Assembly: GCF_000770795.1 (NCBI RefSeq)
Contig: NZ_JRKJ01000005.1
Coordinates: forward strand, 1-64,000
DNA: 64,000 nucleotides
Direction: 5' to 3'
From: Lysobacter dokdonensis DS-58
GTDB lineage: Bacteria > Pseudomonadota > Gammaproteobacteria > Xanthomonadales > Xanthomonadaceae
The notes under the pieces are model-generated. The model had not been told where the DNA came from and searched no databases. It worked only from the letters and a program-made list of their open reading frames with translations. Made by a program: the position numbers and the translations under genes. This document shows, one piece after another, positions 44,148 to 53,097 of the stretch (within the stretch, counting starts at the first letter, position 1; each line of letters begins with the position of its first letter).

Positions 44148-45017
44148 TCAGTCGTGGACCATGCGCGACTTGGACACGATCGCGCGGGCGATGAGGGCGA
44201 CGAGCAGTACGAAGACCGTCAGCACGAACGCGCCGGCCCAGGCGAGCGTGTGCCACGCTTCGAACGGGCTCATGGCGTACTGGAAGATCACCACCGGCAC
44301 GTTGGCCATCGGCTGGTTGAGATCGGTCGTCCAGTACTGGTTGTTGAGCGCGGTGAACAGCAGCGGCGCGGTTTCGCCGGAGATGCGGGCCAGCGCGAGC
44401 AGGATGCCGGTGACGATGCCCGGCAACGAGGCGCGATAGAGCACCTGCACGGTCACCTTCCACTGCGGCACGCCGAGCGAGAGCGCGGCTTCGCGCATCT
44501 GCGCGGGCACCAGGCGGAGCATTTCGTCCGTCGTGCGCACCACGACCGGCAGCACGATGAAGGCGAGCGCGATGGCGCCGGCGAGGGCGGAGAAGTGCCC
44601 CATCGGCGCGACGACCAACGTGTACACGAACAGGCCGAGCACGATCGACGGCGCCGACAGCAGGATGTCGTTGACGAAGCGGATCGTCTCGCCGAGGCGC
44701 GCGGTGAAGCGGGTACGCGCGAACTCCGCGAGGTAGGTACCGGCCAGCACGCCGATCGGCGCACCGAACAGCACGCCCAGCAAACTCATCGCGATGCTGC
44801 CGAAGATCGCGTTGAGCAGGCCGCCATCGTCGCCCGGCGGGGGCGTCATTTTGGTGAACAGGTCGAGATCCAGCGCCGAGATGCCGTTGCGCAGCGTCGT
44901 CCACACGATCCACGCGAGCCAGAACAACCCGAAGATCGTCGCGGCCGTGGCCAGTACCTGCGCGGTGAGGTTCTTCGCGCGCCGGAACTTGTACAGCGTG
45001 TCCATCGAGGCGGCCAT
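44148..45017 (-). CDS. pstA: Phosphate ABC transporter permease PstA
   Basis: A 289-residue inner-membrane permease with six hydrophobic segments. The coupling (EAA-type) loop is visible around AALSLGVPQWKVTVQVLYRASLPGI, read here in part. Its ATG overlaps the pstC stop (ATGA). Confidence 0.96.
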   Translation of the reverse strand: MAASMDTLYKFRRAKNLTAQVLATAATIFGLFWLAWIVWTTLRNGISALDLDLFTKMTPPPGDDGGLLNAIFGSIAMSLLGVLFGAPIGVLAGTYLAEFARTRFTARLGETIRFVNDILLSAPSIVLGLFVYTLVVAPMGHFSALAGAIALAFIVLPVVVRTTDEMLRLVPAQMREAALSLGVPQWKVTVQVLYRASLPGIVTGILLALARISGETAPLLFTALNNQYWTTDLNQPMANVPVVIFQYAMSPFEAWHTLAWAGAFVLTVFVLLVALIARAIVSKSRMVHD

Positions 45018-45988
45018 CAGTTGCCTTCCTTGCGCGCGAGCTGGCGGAGCATCAGGCGCGCGATGGTCAGCACGGTGAAGGTCACCAGGAACAACACGAA
45101 GCCCAGCGCGATCAGCGCGCTGCGGTACATCTCCGAATCGGCTTCGGCGAACTCGTTGGCGATGGTCGCGGCGATCGAGTTGCCCGGCATCAGCAACGAA
45201 GCGGTGAGTTCATGCGCATTGCCGAGCACGAAGGTGACGGCCATCGTTTCGCCGAGCGCACGGCCCAGGCCGAGGAAGATGCCGCCGATCACCGCCGAGC
45301 GCGTGTAGGGCAGCACGACGTCCCACACCACTTCCCAGCGCGTGGAGCCCAGCGCGTACGCCGATTCCTTCAAACGCCCCGGCACGGTGAGGAACACCTC
45401 GCGCATCACGGAGGCGATGAACGGGATCACCATGATCGCGAGCACCAGGCCCGCGGTGCCCATGCCCAGGCCCAGCGGTGGGCCGGCGAACAGTTTGCCG
45501 ACGATGGGCCACGCGCCCATGTGCGTGTCGACCCAGGGATACACGTGTTCGGACAGCACGGGGACCAGCACGAACAGGCCCCACATGCCGTAGATGATGG
45601 ACGGAATGCCGGCGAGCAGTTCGATCGCCGTGCCGACCGGACCGCGCAACCACTTCGGCGCGATCTCGGTGAGGAACATCGCGATGCCGAAACTCACCGG
45701 CACCGCGATCAACATCGCCACGAACGCGGTGACGAGCGTGCCGTAGATCGGCACGAGCGCACCGAACACCTGGTTCACCGGATCCCAGGCATCGGTCCAG
45801 AGGAACTTCAGTCCGAAGGTTTCGAACGCCAGCCGCCCGCCCCAGAACATCGAGAATGCGGCCGCGACGAGCGCGACGAGCACGAACACGCCGGCGGCGC
45901 CGACGATCCAGGCGAAGGTGCGGTCGTTGCGGACGTCGGCCGATGCGCGGGCATCGGCGACGTCGACCGGCAGGGCGATGGCATTCAT
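45017..45988 (-). CDS. pstC: Phosphate ABC transporter permease PstC
   Basis: A 323-residue permease with six hydrophobic segments and a longer N-terminal cytoplasmic stretch. ELLAGIPSIIYG and SAYALGSTRWEVVWDVVLP (coupling loop) are family features. It starts 6 bases after the pstS stop. Confidence 0.96.
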   Translation of the reverse strand: MNAIALPVDVADARASADVRNDRTFAWIVGAAGVFVLVALVAAAFSMFWGGRLAFETFGLKFLWTDAWDPVNQVFGALVPIYGTLVTAFVAMLIAVPVSFGIAMFLTEIAPKWLRGPVGTAIELLAGIPSIIYGMWGLFVLVPVLSEHVYPWVDTHMGAWPIVGKLFAGPPLGLGMGTAGLVLAIMVIPFIASVMREVFLTVPGRLKESAYALGSTRWEVVWDVVLPYTRSAVIGGIFLGLGRALGETMAVTFVLGNAHELTASLLMPGNSIAATIANEFAEADSEMYRSALIALGFVLFLVTFTVLTIARLMLRQLARKEGN

Positions 45989-45994
45989 CGACGA

Positions 45995-47026
45995 TCAGTA
46001 CTTGAGGTTCTGCGACCAGTAGGCTTCGATCTGCTTCACCAGCGCATCGGGCAGCGGCACGTAATCGAGCTTCGTGGCCGACTCGTCGCCGTTGCTGTAC
46101 GCCCACTGGAAGAAGTCCTTCGCGTTCTTGGCGCCCGCGGCGTTCTTCGGCTGCTTGTACATCAGGATGAAATTGGTCGCGGTGATCGGCCAGGACTGTT
46201 CGCCCGGCGCGTTGGTCATCACCAGGTAGAAGTCCTTCGCGTTCGCCCAGTCGGCGCTGGCGGCGGCGGCCTGGAAGCTGTCGTTGCTCGGGTTGACGAA
46301 GTTGCCCGCGGCATTCTTCATGCGCGAGTAGGTCATCTTGTTCTGCAGCGCGTAGGACATCTCGACGTAGCCGATGCCACCGTTGATCTGCTTGACGTAC
46401 GCGGCGACACCCTCGTTGCCCTTGCCGCCGATGCCGCCCGGCCACTTCACGGCCGTGCCTTCGCCGACCTTCGTCTTCCACTCGGGGCTGACCTTCGAGA
46501 GGTAGTTGACGAAGTTGAACGTCGTGCCCGAGCCGTCGGAGCGATGCACGATGGTGATCTTCTTGTTCGGCAGCTTCAGGCCGCCGTTGAGTGCGACGAT
46601 GCGGGGGTCATTCCACATCGTGACCTTGCCGAGGAAGATGTCGGCCAGCAGCGGGCCGTCGAGCTTCATCGCACCGGCCGCAACGCCCGGCACGTTGATC
46701 ACCGGCACGACGCCGCCGATCACCGAGGGGAACTGCGCCAGCCCGAACTTCGCGAGTTCTTCCGGCTTGAGCGGCGCATCGGACGAACCGAAGTCCACCG
46801 TGCCCGCCTTGATCTGGGCGATGCCGCCGCCCGAACCGATCGACTGGTAATTCACCTTCTTGCTGGTGGCCGCGGCGTAGTCGGCCGACCACTTCGACAT
46901 GATCGGATAGACGAAGGACGCGCCCGCGCCCGTGACGTCGGCGGCGTGCGCGGAGGCGGCGAAACCGCCGGCCAGGACGAGCGCCAGCGACAGCGCGGTG
47001 GTGCGGAGCGGAGCGAAGTAGGACAC
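45995..47026 (-). CDS. pstS: Phosphate-binding protein PstS
   Basis: A 343-residue periplasmic phosphate-binding protein. It starts at GTG 47026, preceded by AGGAGAC. The signal peptide ends at about SAHAA (residue 28-29). Ligand motifs are TGAGASFVYP, GSGGGIAQ, DFGSSDAPL, HRSDGSGTTF and GNEGVAAYV. It leads the pst operon behind a Pho-box-like site. Confidence 0.97.
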   Translation of the reverse strand: MSYFAPLRTTALSLALVLAGGFAASAHAADVTGAGASFVYPIMSKWSADYAAATSKKVNYQSIGSGGGIAQIKAGTVDFGSSDAPLKPEELAKFGLAQFPSVIGGVVPVINVPGVAAGAMKLDGPLLADIFLGKVTMWNDPRIVALNGGLKLPNKKITIVHRSDGSGTTFNFVNYLSKVSPEWKTKVGEGTAVKWPGGIGGKGNEGVAAYVKQINGGIGYVEMSYALQNKMTYSRMKNAAGNFVNPSNDSFQAAAASADWANAKDFYLVMTNAPGEQSWPITATNFILMYKQPKNAAGAKNAKDFFQWAYSNGDESATKLDYVPLPDALVKQIEAYWSQNLKY

Positions 47027-47092
47027 GGATGTCTCCTGGAAGGGATATGCACGGACGACGTCGTCCGGATGCGTGCATTCCATAACCGTTGC

Positions 47093-47121
47093 GTGACACT
47101 CGGATGTTCGCGATATGACAG
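47093..47121 (-). promoter_or_regulatory. Pho-box-like site before pstS
   Basis: On the minus strand three 7-mers occur at 11-base steps: CTGTCAT, CGAACAT and GTGTCAC, separated by 4-base spacers. The first and third match the PhoB half-site consensus CTGTCAT well. The site ends about 65 bases upstream of the pstS start, fitting PhoB activation under phosphate limitation. Confidence 0.65.
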
Positions 47122-47147
47122 GGGCGTGACACCGCCATCTGCCGGCA

Positions 47148-47182
47148 AGAAAAAGGGCGCGACCTTGCGGCCGCGCCCTTCG
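47148..47182 (-). terminator. Rho-independent terminator after the phosphate porin
   Basis: On the minus strand, AAGGGCGCG pairs with CGCGCCCTT around a short GCCGCAAGGT loop and is followed by TTTCTT. It lies about 24 bases past the porin stop. Confidence 0.85.
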
Positions 47183-47205
47183 AGGGACCCGTGGGGGAGT
47201 CGGTC

Positions 47206-48483
47206 TTACCAGTAGAACTGCAGGCGCGCTTCGAGGATGTTCGGGTTGTCGTCGACGACCGCGTTGAACGTGCGGTTGTTGTTGATCGGGTCTTCGGCGT
47301 ACGTCGCCGAGGTGCGGCCGATGTACTTCGAGGAATCGACCATCACGTAGTCGAGCATGAACTTGAAGTTCGAGCGCCAGTACCAGTTCACGCCGACGGT
47401 CCAGGAATCCATCTCGCCGCCGAGCGCGCCGAGCACGGTGGGATTGGCGGTGGGCGTGGCGCGGAACAGCGCGCCGTCGTTCAGGTCGATCGTGTCGTAA
47501 CGCAGGCCCACCTGCCACATGCCGCCGGCCGGGTTGTTCGGCAGCGGGGTGGTCGGTACGCCGTTCTTGTAGCCGAACGACTCACCGGTGATGTTCCACA
47601 GGCCGGAGATGTAGGCGCCGTCGGCCGAGAAGGTTTCCGAATTCGGGCCGAGGCCGTAACGCTCGGTCTCCGTCTTCATGTATTCGCCCTGGACCTTGAA
47701 CGGGCCATGCGCCCAGAACGATTCCAGTCCGAACGTCTTGTTGCGGTCGGTGTTGCGCATCGTGCCGGTGTCGACGATGCGGTTCGACAGATCGGCCAGC
47801 GGGCGCGCGCGCCATTGGGCGGCATCGCCGAAAGTGTCGTAATCGTTGTACGACGCGCCGACGTGGAAGATGTTGCCGTTGCCGTTGATCGGGGCCCAGT
47901 AACCGCGGACGCCCCAACCCGGGCCGTGCGGCGTCGGTGCCGGATGCTCGGTCAGCTCGCGCGTGTACATGCTGGCGGCGATCGCCCAGTTGTTGTCGCC
48001 GTACTGGTACATGCCGCCGAGGCGACGGCCGAGGCCGAACGTGTTGGTGATCGACGCCTTGGCGATGAAGTCGTTGTTCTTCGTCGAGGAGAGTTCTTCC
48101 AGCGACATCAGCTGCTTGTACTGGCCCACCTGCACGAAGTGGTTGCCGTTGCCGCCGAACTTGTACTTCGCGTTGACGTCGAGCCACTTGTCGGCCTTGG
48201 CGTCGTAGCCCATGACCCACTCGATGTTGCCCGGGCCCTTGCCCTTCAGCACGAGCTCGGCGCGGCGCATTTCGTAGTCGCCGTCGCGGCCGTCGGGGCC
48301 GTCGGCGTTGAGGAGCGCGAAGTCGGCGTCGTACCAGTACATGTCGGCCTGGACGAGGCCTTCGAACGTCACTTCGGAATCGGCGATCACGTCGATCGCG
48401 ACCTGCGCGTGCGCGGCCGGGGCGGCGAGGGTACCGATCGCGCCGAGCAGCGCGAGGACGAGGGTGCTGCGGGTCAGGTTCAT
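47206..48483 (-). CDS. Phosphate-selective porin, OprP/OprO family
   Basis: A 425-residue outer-membrane porin with a signal peptide ending at about PAAHA (residue 26). The mature part is rich in alternating aromatic/amphipathic strands and ends with the aromatic LQFYW, the usual outer-membrane insertion signal. The FRRAELVLKG-like and LEELSS motifs resemble OprP/OprO. A Pho-box-like site lies 70-90 bases upstream, and the pst operon follows on the same strand, so phosphate uptake is the likely role. Confidence 0.92.
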   Translation of the reverse strand: MNLTRSTLVLALLGAIGTLAAPAAHAQVAIDVIADSEVTFEGLVQADMYWYDADFALLNADGPDGRDGDYEMRRAELVLKGKGPGNIEWVMGYDAKADKWLDVNAKYKFGGNGNHFVQVGQYKQLMSLEELSSTKNNDFIAKASITNTFGLGRRLGGMYQYGDNNWAIAASMYTRELTEHPAPTPHGPGWGVRGYWAPINGNGNIFHVGASYNDYDTFGDAAQWRARPLADLSNRIVDTGTMRNTDRNKTFGLESFWAHGPFKVQGEYMKTETERYGLGPNSETFSADGAYISGLWNITGESFGYKNGVPTTPLPNNPAGGMWQVGLRYDTIDLNDGALFRATPTANPTVLGALGGEMDSWTVGVNWYWRSNFKFMLDYVMVDSSKYIGRTSATYAEDPINNNRTFNAVVDDNPNILEARLQFYW

Positions 48484-48550
48484 GGCGAGCCCTTCTGGGC
48501 GGGGTGGTTGGTGGATGCCGCGCAGCGTAGGGCGTGAATCTTTCGTTATT

Positions 48551-48575
48551 GTGACAAGTTGCCACCGCATGACAG
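48551..48575 (-). promoter_or_regulatory. Pho-box-like site before the phosphate porin
   Basis: The minus strand carries CTGTCAT, then TGGCAAC after 4 bases, then TTGTCAC. The first and last are good PhoB half-site matches; the spacing of the third is irregular. The site lies about 70-90 bases before the porin ATG and just past the nth stop. Confidence 0.55.
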
Positions 48576-48582
48576 GGAAGCG

Positions 48583-49269
48583 TCACTCCCCGTCGGAGGT
48601 CTTGTCCTTGTAGCGGCAGAGATCGCGGATGGGGCAGGCCGGGCACAGCGGTTTGCGCGCGATGCAGGTGTAGCGGCCGTGCAGGATCAGCCAGTGGTGC
48701 GCGTCGTGCAGGAATTCCGGCGGCACGACGTGCATCAGGTTGTCCTCCACCACGCGCACGTCCTTGCCGGGCGCAAGGCCGGTGCGGTTCGACACGCGGA
48801 AGATGTGCGTGTCCACCGCCATGGTCGCTTCGCCGAATGCGGTGTTCAGGACCACGTTCGCCGTCTTGCGGCCCACGCCGGGCAGGGCTTCGAGCGTTTC
48901 GCGGGTGCGCGGGACTTCACCGCCGTGCTCGGCGAGCAGCCGGTTGCACAGCGCGATGACGTTGGCGGCCTTGGTGTTGAACAGTCCGATCGTCGAGATG
49001 TAGCGCTTCAGTGTTTCTTCGCCGAGTGCGGCGATGGCCGCCGGCGTGTTGGCGACGGGGAAGAGTTTGCGCGTGGCCTTGTTGACGCCGACATCGGTGG
49101 CCTGCGCGGACAGCACGACGGCGACGAGCAATTCGAAGGGGGTTTTGAATTCGAGCTCGGTCGTGGGTTTCGGATTGAGTTCGCGCAGGCGCGAGAACAG
49201 TTCGACGATCTCGGCCTTCGTCAACAGCGTCCGGCGCTTGCGCGCCTTCTTGGCGACCGCCACCGTCAC
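48583..49269 (-). CDS. nth: Endonuclease III (DNA glycosylase/AP lyase)
   Basis: A 228-residue base-excision enzyme for oxidised pyrimidines. The HhH motif ALPGVGRKTANVV is at about 128-140, with the catalytic Lys and the Asp in VDTHIFRV. The 4Fe-4S site C-x6-C-x2-C-x5-C is at the C-terminus (CIARKPLCPACPIRDLC). An N-terminal basic stretch of about 15 residues extends beyond the E. coli protein. Its ATG overlaps the stop of the gene upstream. Confidence 0.97.
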   Translation of the reverse strand: MTVAVAKKARKRRTLLTKAEIVELFSRLRELNPKPTTELEFKTPFELLVAVVLSAQATDVGVNKATRKLFPVANTPAAIAALGEETLKRYISTIGLFNTKAANVIALCNRLLAEHGGEVPRTRETLEALPGVGRKTANVVLNTAFGEATMAVDTHIFRVSNRTGLAPGKDVRVVEDNLMHVVPPEFLHDAHHWLILHGRYTCIARKPLCPACPIRDLCRYKDKTSDGE

Positions 49270-49634
49270 TCCACCTTCTTCCGCGCCGCCAACGCCTTGG
49301 CGCGCTCCAACGCCGCCGCAGCGGCTGGAGGCAACGCAGGCGCGCCCGTCGTGGCCTGCACCGGCGCGCGCTTCGCATCGCGCTCGCGCTGCAACCGTGC
49401 AAGGCGCAACGCGCGATCACGATAGCGTTCGCGCGCGGCCAATGCGCTTGCGCGCGCAGCGCGTGCTTCCGCAAGCGCGTGCGTGCATTCTTCGGTGCAG
49501 TGCGCGCACGCGATGTCGTCGAGCAACCCGAGATCGATCGCGCGGTCGACGTCGTCCTCGCGCAAGGCCGCGACGATGCGATGCGCCGCGTCGCCGGCCG
49601 GCGACGTGCACGCGCAGGCGGGGCAGGGCGCCAT
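49266..49634 (-). CDS. Cys-rich hypothetical protein
   Basis: A 122-residue protein with an N-terminal Cys/His cluster (CPACAC, then HCTEECTH at about 45-52) that may bind zinc or iron, followed by an Arg/Ala-rich helical tail. It overlaps both neighbours by ATGA junctions (enoyl-CoA hydratase stop, nth start), so the three are one transcript. Genes of this kind between an electron-transfer or hydratase gene and nth are seen in xanthomonads; the role is unknown. Confidence 0.7.
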   Translation of the reverse strand: MAPCPACACTSPAGDAAHRIVAALREDDVDRAIDLGLLDDIACAHCTEECTHALAEARAARASALAARERYRDRALRLARLQRERDAKRAPVQATTGAPALPPAAAAALERAKALAARKKVE

Positions 49635-50416
49635 CAGCGTCCGGCGAAGGCCGGCTTGCGGCGTTCGAGGAACGCGGCGGTGCCCTCGCGCATGTCGTCG
49701 GTGGCGAACATCAGGCCGAACTGCGCGCTTTCGTATTCGAGGCCTTCCTCGATGCCGCACTCGCCGCCGACGTTGATGCAGTCGAGGATGCCGCGCAGCG
49801 CGAGGGGCGCTGCATTGGCGAGCTGGTCGGCCAGCGCCATCGTCTGCGCTTCGAGTTCGGCCGTGGGCACGACGCGATTGACGATGCCGAGTTGCTGGGC
49901 ACGCTGCGCGTCGATCGGTGCGCCGGCCAGGCACAGCTCGAGCGTCGCCGCGCGGCCGGCCAGTCGCAGCAGGCGCTGCGTCCCGCCGAAGCCGGGGATC
50001 AGGCCGAGGTTGATCTCGGGCTGGCCGACCTTGGCCGTGTCGGCCGCGATGCGCAGATGGCAGCTCATCGCCAGTTCCAGCCCGCCCCCGAGCGCGAAAC
50101 CGTTGACCATCGCGATCACCGGCTTGGGCAGTTTCTCGATCCCGCGCATCATCCGCTGGCCGCGCAGGGAGAAATCGCGGCCCTGCACCGGTGTGAGGGT
50201 GTTCATTTCACTGATGTCGGCGCCGGCGACGAAGGCCTTCGGCCCACTGCCGGTGAGCACGACGCAACGGACGCTCGCGTCCACTGCGGCCGCCTGGAAC
50301 GCCGCGTGGAGGGCATCGAGGGTCTGCGCATTCAATGCGTTGAGCTTGTCGGGACGGTTGACGGTGATGACGCGGACGGCGCCGCGGTCGGCGCTCAGCA
50401 GGACGGGGTCGGACAT
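49634..50416 (-). CDS. Enoyl-CoA hydratase
   Basis: A 260-residue crotonase-family enzyme. The oxyanion-hole segments are KAFVAGADISEM and NGFALGGGLELAMSCH, and the catalytic Glu pair lies in EINLGLIPGFGGTQRL (Glu at about 115 and 135). All typical residues for 2-enoyl-CoA hydration are present. It is the first gene of a three-gene overlapping group with the Cys-rich protein and nth. Confidence 0.93.
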   Translation of the reverse strand: MSDPVLLSADRGAVRVITVNRPDKLNALNAQTLDALHAAFQAAAVDASVRCVVLTGSGPKAFVAGADISEMNTLTPVQGRDFSLRGQRMMRGIEKLPKPVIAMVNGFALGGGLELAMSCHLRIAADTAKVGQPEINLGLIPGFGGTQRLLRLAGRAATLELCLAGAPIDAQRAQQLGIVNRVVPTAELEAQTMALADQLANAAPLALRGILDCINVGGECGIEEGLEYESAQFGLMFATDDMREGTAAFLERRKPAFAGR

Positions 50417-50592
50417 GCTCTGGGCTCGTCGAATGGGGGAATCGGTGGGCTTGCGCCGGGTGCGGAACTTCTGCCGTGAGGGCCGGTCACAGGGCCCGGT
50501 CGTCAGTGGCGATTCAGCGCCTCCGCCGCTATCCTAGCGCGCCCATCCGGGACCGACGGACGGGCAATCCCATCCCAAGAGGTACGTTCCGA

Positions 50593-51288
50593 ATGAAGTT
50601 GCGTTTGCTTGCCGCCACCGTCGCGGCCCTGACCCTCGCCACGGGCTTCGCCCAGGCGCAGGACACCACGAGCGAGAAGGGCAAGCTCAGTTACTACTTC
50701 GGCTACCGCTTCGGTAGCGATCTTGCCGCCAGCGGCGAGCAGGTCGACATGGCCACCGTCTACAAGGCCATGCAGGACGCTTACGCCAAGAAGCAGCCCG
50801 CCATCGCCGAGAAAGACCTGGAGCCCGTGATCGCCGGCCTGCAGAAGCGCCAGAAGGCGCGTGCCGACCAGCGCAAGGCGGAGTTCGAGAAGGCCTCGGC
50901 CGACAACAAGGCGAAGTCCGATCAGTTCCTCGCGGCCAACAAGGCCAAGCAGGGCGTGAAGACCTTGCCGAGCGGCGTCCAGTACCGCGTGATCGAAACC
51001 GGCAGCGGCGCCAAGCCGACCAACGCCAGCACGGTGGACCTGGAAGTGACGGGCCCGTTCCCGCTCAACCAGCGCCCGCAGACCGCGCCGGCCGCCGAGA
51101 AGCTCACCGGCATCAAGATGAGCGAAGTCGAGATGAAGGGCATGCGCGAAGCGCTGTCCAACATGCCGGCCGGTTCCAAGTGGGAAATCGCCCTCCCGCC
51201 GGACCAGGGCTTCGGCAACGACCCGCGCAGCCCGTATCCGCCGAATGTCGCGGTGGTGTTCGAGGTCAAGCTGGTGTCGGCCAAGTAA
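50593..51288 (+). CDS. FKBP-type peptidyl-prolyl isomerase-like exported protein
   Basis: A 231-residue exported protein with a signal peptide ending at about FAQAQ (residue 22). The Mip-like N-terminal helical dimerisation domain (KLSYYFGYRFGSDLAASG and a long basic helix) is followed by a C-terminal FKBP domain. The FKBP domain is unusual: the VHYTGxLxDGxxFDSS strand-loop is replaced by VDLEVTGPFPLNQRPQT, while the end (LPPDQGFGNDPR, PPNVAVVFEVKLV) is normal. Catalysis may therefore be weak and a chaperone role is possible. AAGAGGT precedes ATG 50593. Confidence 0.8.
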   Translation: MKLRLLAATVAALTLATGFAQAQDTTSEKGKLSYYFGYRFGSDLAASGEQVDMATVYKAMQDAYAKKQPAIAEKDLEPVIAGLQKRQKARADQRKAEFEKASADNKAKSDQFLAANKAKQGVKTLPSGVQYRVIETGSGAKPTNASTVDLEVTGPFPLNQRPQTAPAAEKLTGIKMSEVEMKGMREALSNMPAGSKWEIALPPDQGFGNDPRSPYPPNVAVVFEVKLVSAK

Positions 51289-51310
51289 TCCGAACGCAGA
51301 TGCAACGAGA

Positions 51311-51336
51311 AACGCCGGCCCCGCGCCGGCGTTTTT
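51311..51336 (+). terminator. Rho-independent terminator after the FKBP-like gene
   Basis: AACGCCGGC pairs with GCCGGCGTT around a CCCGC loop and runs into TTTTT. It ends 24 bases before the DUF1289 gene. Confidence 0.9.
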
Positions 51337-51359
51337 CGTTTCACCCCCGATCGCTCAAA

Positions 51360-51566
51360 ATGCTCCCCGTGCACCCCATCCCCACCTACCGCCCGATCCT
51401 CAGCCCCTGCATCGGCATCTGCGAGCTCGACACGCAGAACCTGTGTTCGGGTTGCCGTCGCACGACGAACGAGATCGCGCGCTGGAGCCTGATGAGCGAC
51501 GAAGAACGCCTGCACGTCATGGACGTCCTGCTGCCCGCGCGCCCGCCCTACGCACCGCAGCGATGA
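51360..51566 (+). CDS. DUF1289 family protein
   Basis: A 68-residue protein. The family signature SPCIGICELD ... LCSGCRRTTNEIARW is complete, with four Cys that may bind a metal. Its TGA overlaps the ATG of the Nudix gene, a pairing often seen for this family. Confidence 0.88.
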   Translation: MLPVHPIPTYRPILSPCIGICELDTQNLCSGCRRTTNEIARWSLMSDEERLHVMDVLLPARPPYAPQR

Positions 51567-52216
51567 GCGTGCGACTGGACCTGATGCACCTGCGCGCGGT
51601 GCTGCATCCCGTCGACGCCCCGCCCGCCGGCCCCGGCTGGAACCATTCCGAACTCGAAGGCCTGCTGCCCGACGCGCCGTTGCGCGAAGCCGCGGTGCTC
51701 GTCGGCCTGGTCACGCGCGACGAAGGCTGGCAGGTCCTGCTGACGCGCCGCACCGACGCCTTGCGCCACCACGCGGGCCAGGTCAGCTTCCCCGGCGGCC
51801 GCATCGAACCCGATGATGCCGACGCGATCGCCGCAGCCCTGCGCGAAAGCCGCGAAGAGATCGGCCTGCTTGCCGCGCAGGCCTCGCCGGTCGGATTCCT
51901 CGATCCGCTGTGCACGATCACCGGCTTCCGCGTCTCGCCGCTGGTCGCGCTGGTGGACCCGGAGTTCGTGCCTCGGCCCGATCCGGGGGAGGTGGCCGAG
52001 GTATTCGAGGTGCCGCTGGAGTACGTCCTCGACCCCGGCAACCTCAACACGCTCGACGTCGCCACGTTCCTGGGCAGGCCGATCCCCGGCGGACGGCCGC
52101 GACAGGTATTCGAATTCGTAGATAGGGGTAACCCGGGGCAGCGGATCTGGGGCGCCACCGCCTCGATCCTCTACAACCTGCGCGAACGCATCAGCGCGGC
52201 GGGATCGAACAACTAA
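51563..52216 (+). CDS. CoA pyrophosphatase, NudL-like Nudix hydrolase
   Basis: A 217-residue Nudix protein. The Nudix box runs from GGRIEPDD to RESREEIGL (about 76-99) with the REEIG catalytic core, preceded by QVSFPGG, the NudL/CoAse motif. The rest, DPLCTITGFRVSPLVALV, also fits. It hydrolyses CoA or acyl-CoA to phosphopantetheine. It is coupled to the DUF1289 gene by ATGA. Confidence 0.93.
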   Translation: MSVRLDLMHLRAVLHPVDAPPAGPGWNHSELEGLLPDAPLREAAVLVGLVTRDEGWQVLLTRRTDALRHHAGQVSFPGGRIEPDDADAIAAALRESREEIGLLAAQASPVGFLDPLCTITGFRVSPLVALVDPEFVPRPDPGEVAEVFEVPLEYVLDPGNLNTLDVATFLGRPIPGGRPRQVFEFVDRGNPGQRIWGATASILYNLRERISAAGSNN

Positions 52217-52251
52217 GGACCCGCGGGCCCCCGCCCGCACCGGAGGAACCG

Positions 52252-53097
52252 ATGTCCGGCTGGAACACCCTCGTACAGGCCGAAACCCTGGCCATCGCCA
52301 TCGGCAGGCCCGACGTGAAACTCGTCGACTGCCGATTCACGCTCACCAATCCGATGGCGGGCGAGAGCGCCTTTCTCGTCGGCCATCTCCCGGGCGCGGT
52401 GTACGCGCACCTGGATCGCGACCTCTCCGACATGAAGCGCACCGGCGCCGGCCGCCACCCGTGGCCCGACGCGGCGACGTTCACGCAGAAGCTGGGCGAA
52501 TGGGGCATCGGCCCCGACGACCAGGTGGTCGCGTACGACGACGGCGACGGGTCGCATGCGGCGCGCTTCTGGGTGTTGATGCGCATGCTCGGTCACGAAA
52601 AGGTCGCGGTACTCGATGGCGGCTGGTCGCGCTGGACTTCGCTGGGCTTGTCCGTCGACTCCACGCCGAGAAAGCCGATCACCACGCGCTACACCGGCGC
52701 GTTCGACACCACGCGCTTGCTCGACGCCGACCAGGTGCAGCAACGCCTCGCCGCCGGAGAGCTGCTCATCGACGCGCGCGCTGCGGATCGCTTCCGTGGC
52801 GAGAACGAGATGATCGACCGCGTCGCGGGCCACGTGCCCGGTGCGGTGAATCGGCACTTCGCGAAGAACCTCGACCACGGCAAGTTCAAGCCGCCGGCGG
52901 ATCTCGCCGACGAATTCCGCGAACTGCTGCTCGGCAAGCACGCCGACGAGGCGATGGTGATGTGCGGTTCGGGCGTCACCGCGTGCCACCACCTGCTCGC
53001 GATGGAGCGCGCCGGCTTGCGCGGCGCGCGCTTGTTCACGGGCTCGTGGAGCGGGTGGATCTCGGATCCGGCGCGGCCGATCGCGACCGGCGACTGA
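52252..53097 (+). CDS. sseA: Thiosulfate/3-mercaptopyruvate sulfurtransferase
   Basis: A 281-residue tandem-rhodanese protein. The N-terminal inactive domain has GHLPGAVYAHLDRDLS. The C-terminal domain has DARAADRFRG, GHVPGAVN and the catalytic Cys in VMCGSGVTACH (about residue 241); the CGSGVTA loop matches the mercaptopyruvate type. GGAGGAACC precedes the ATG. It is convergent with an enoyl-CoA hydratase gene one base away. Confidence 0.93.
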   Translation: MSGWNTLVQAETLAIAIGRPDVKLVDCRFTLTNPMAGESAFLVGHLPGAVYAHLDRDLSDMKRTGAGRHPWPDAATFTQKLGEWGIGPDDQVVAYDDGDGSHAARFWVLMRMLGHEKVAVLDGGWSRWTSLGLSVDSTPRKPITTRYTGAFDTTRLLDADQVQQRLAAGELLIDARAADRFRGENEMIDRVAGHVPGAVNRHFAKNLDHGKFKPPADLADEFRELLLGKHADEAMVMCGSGVTACHHLLAMERAGLRGARLFTGSWSGWISDPARPIATGD

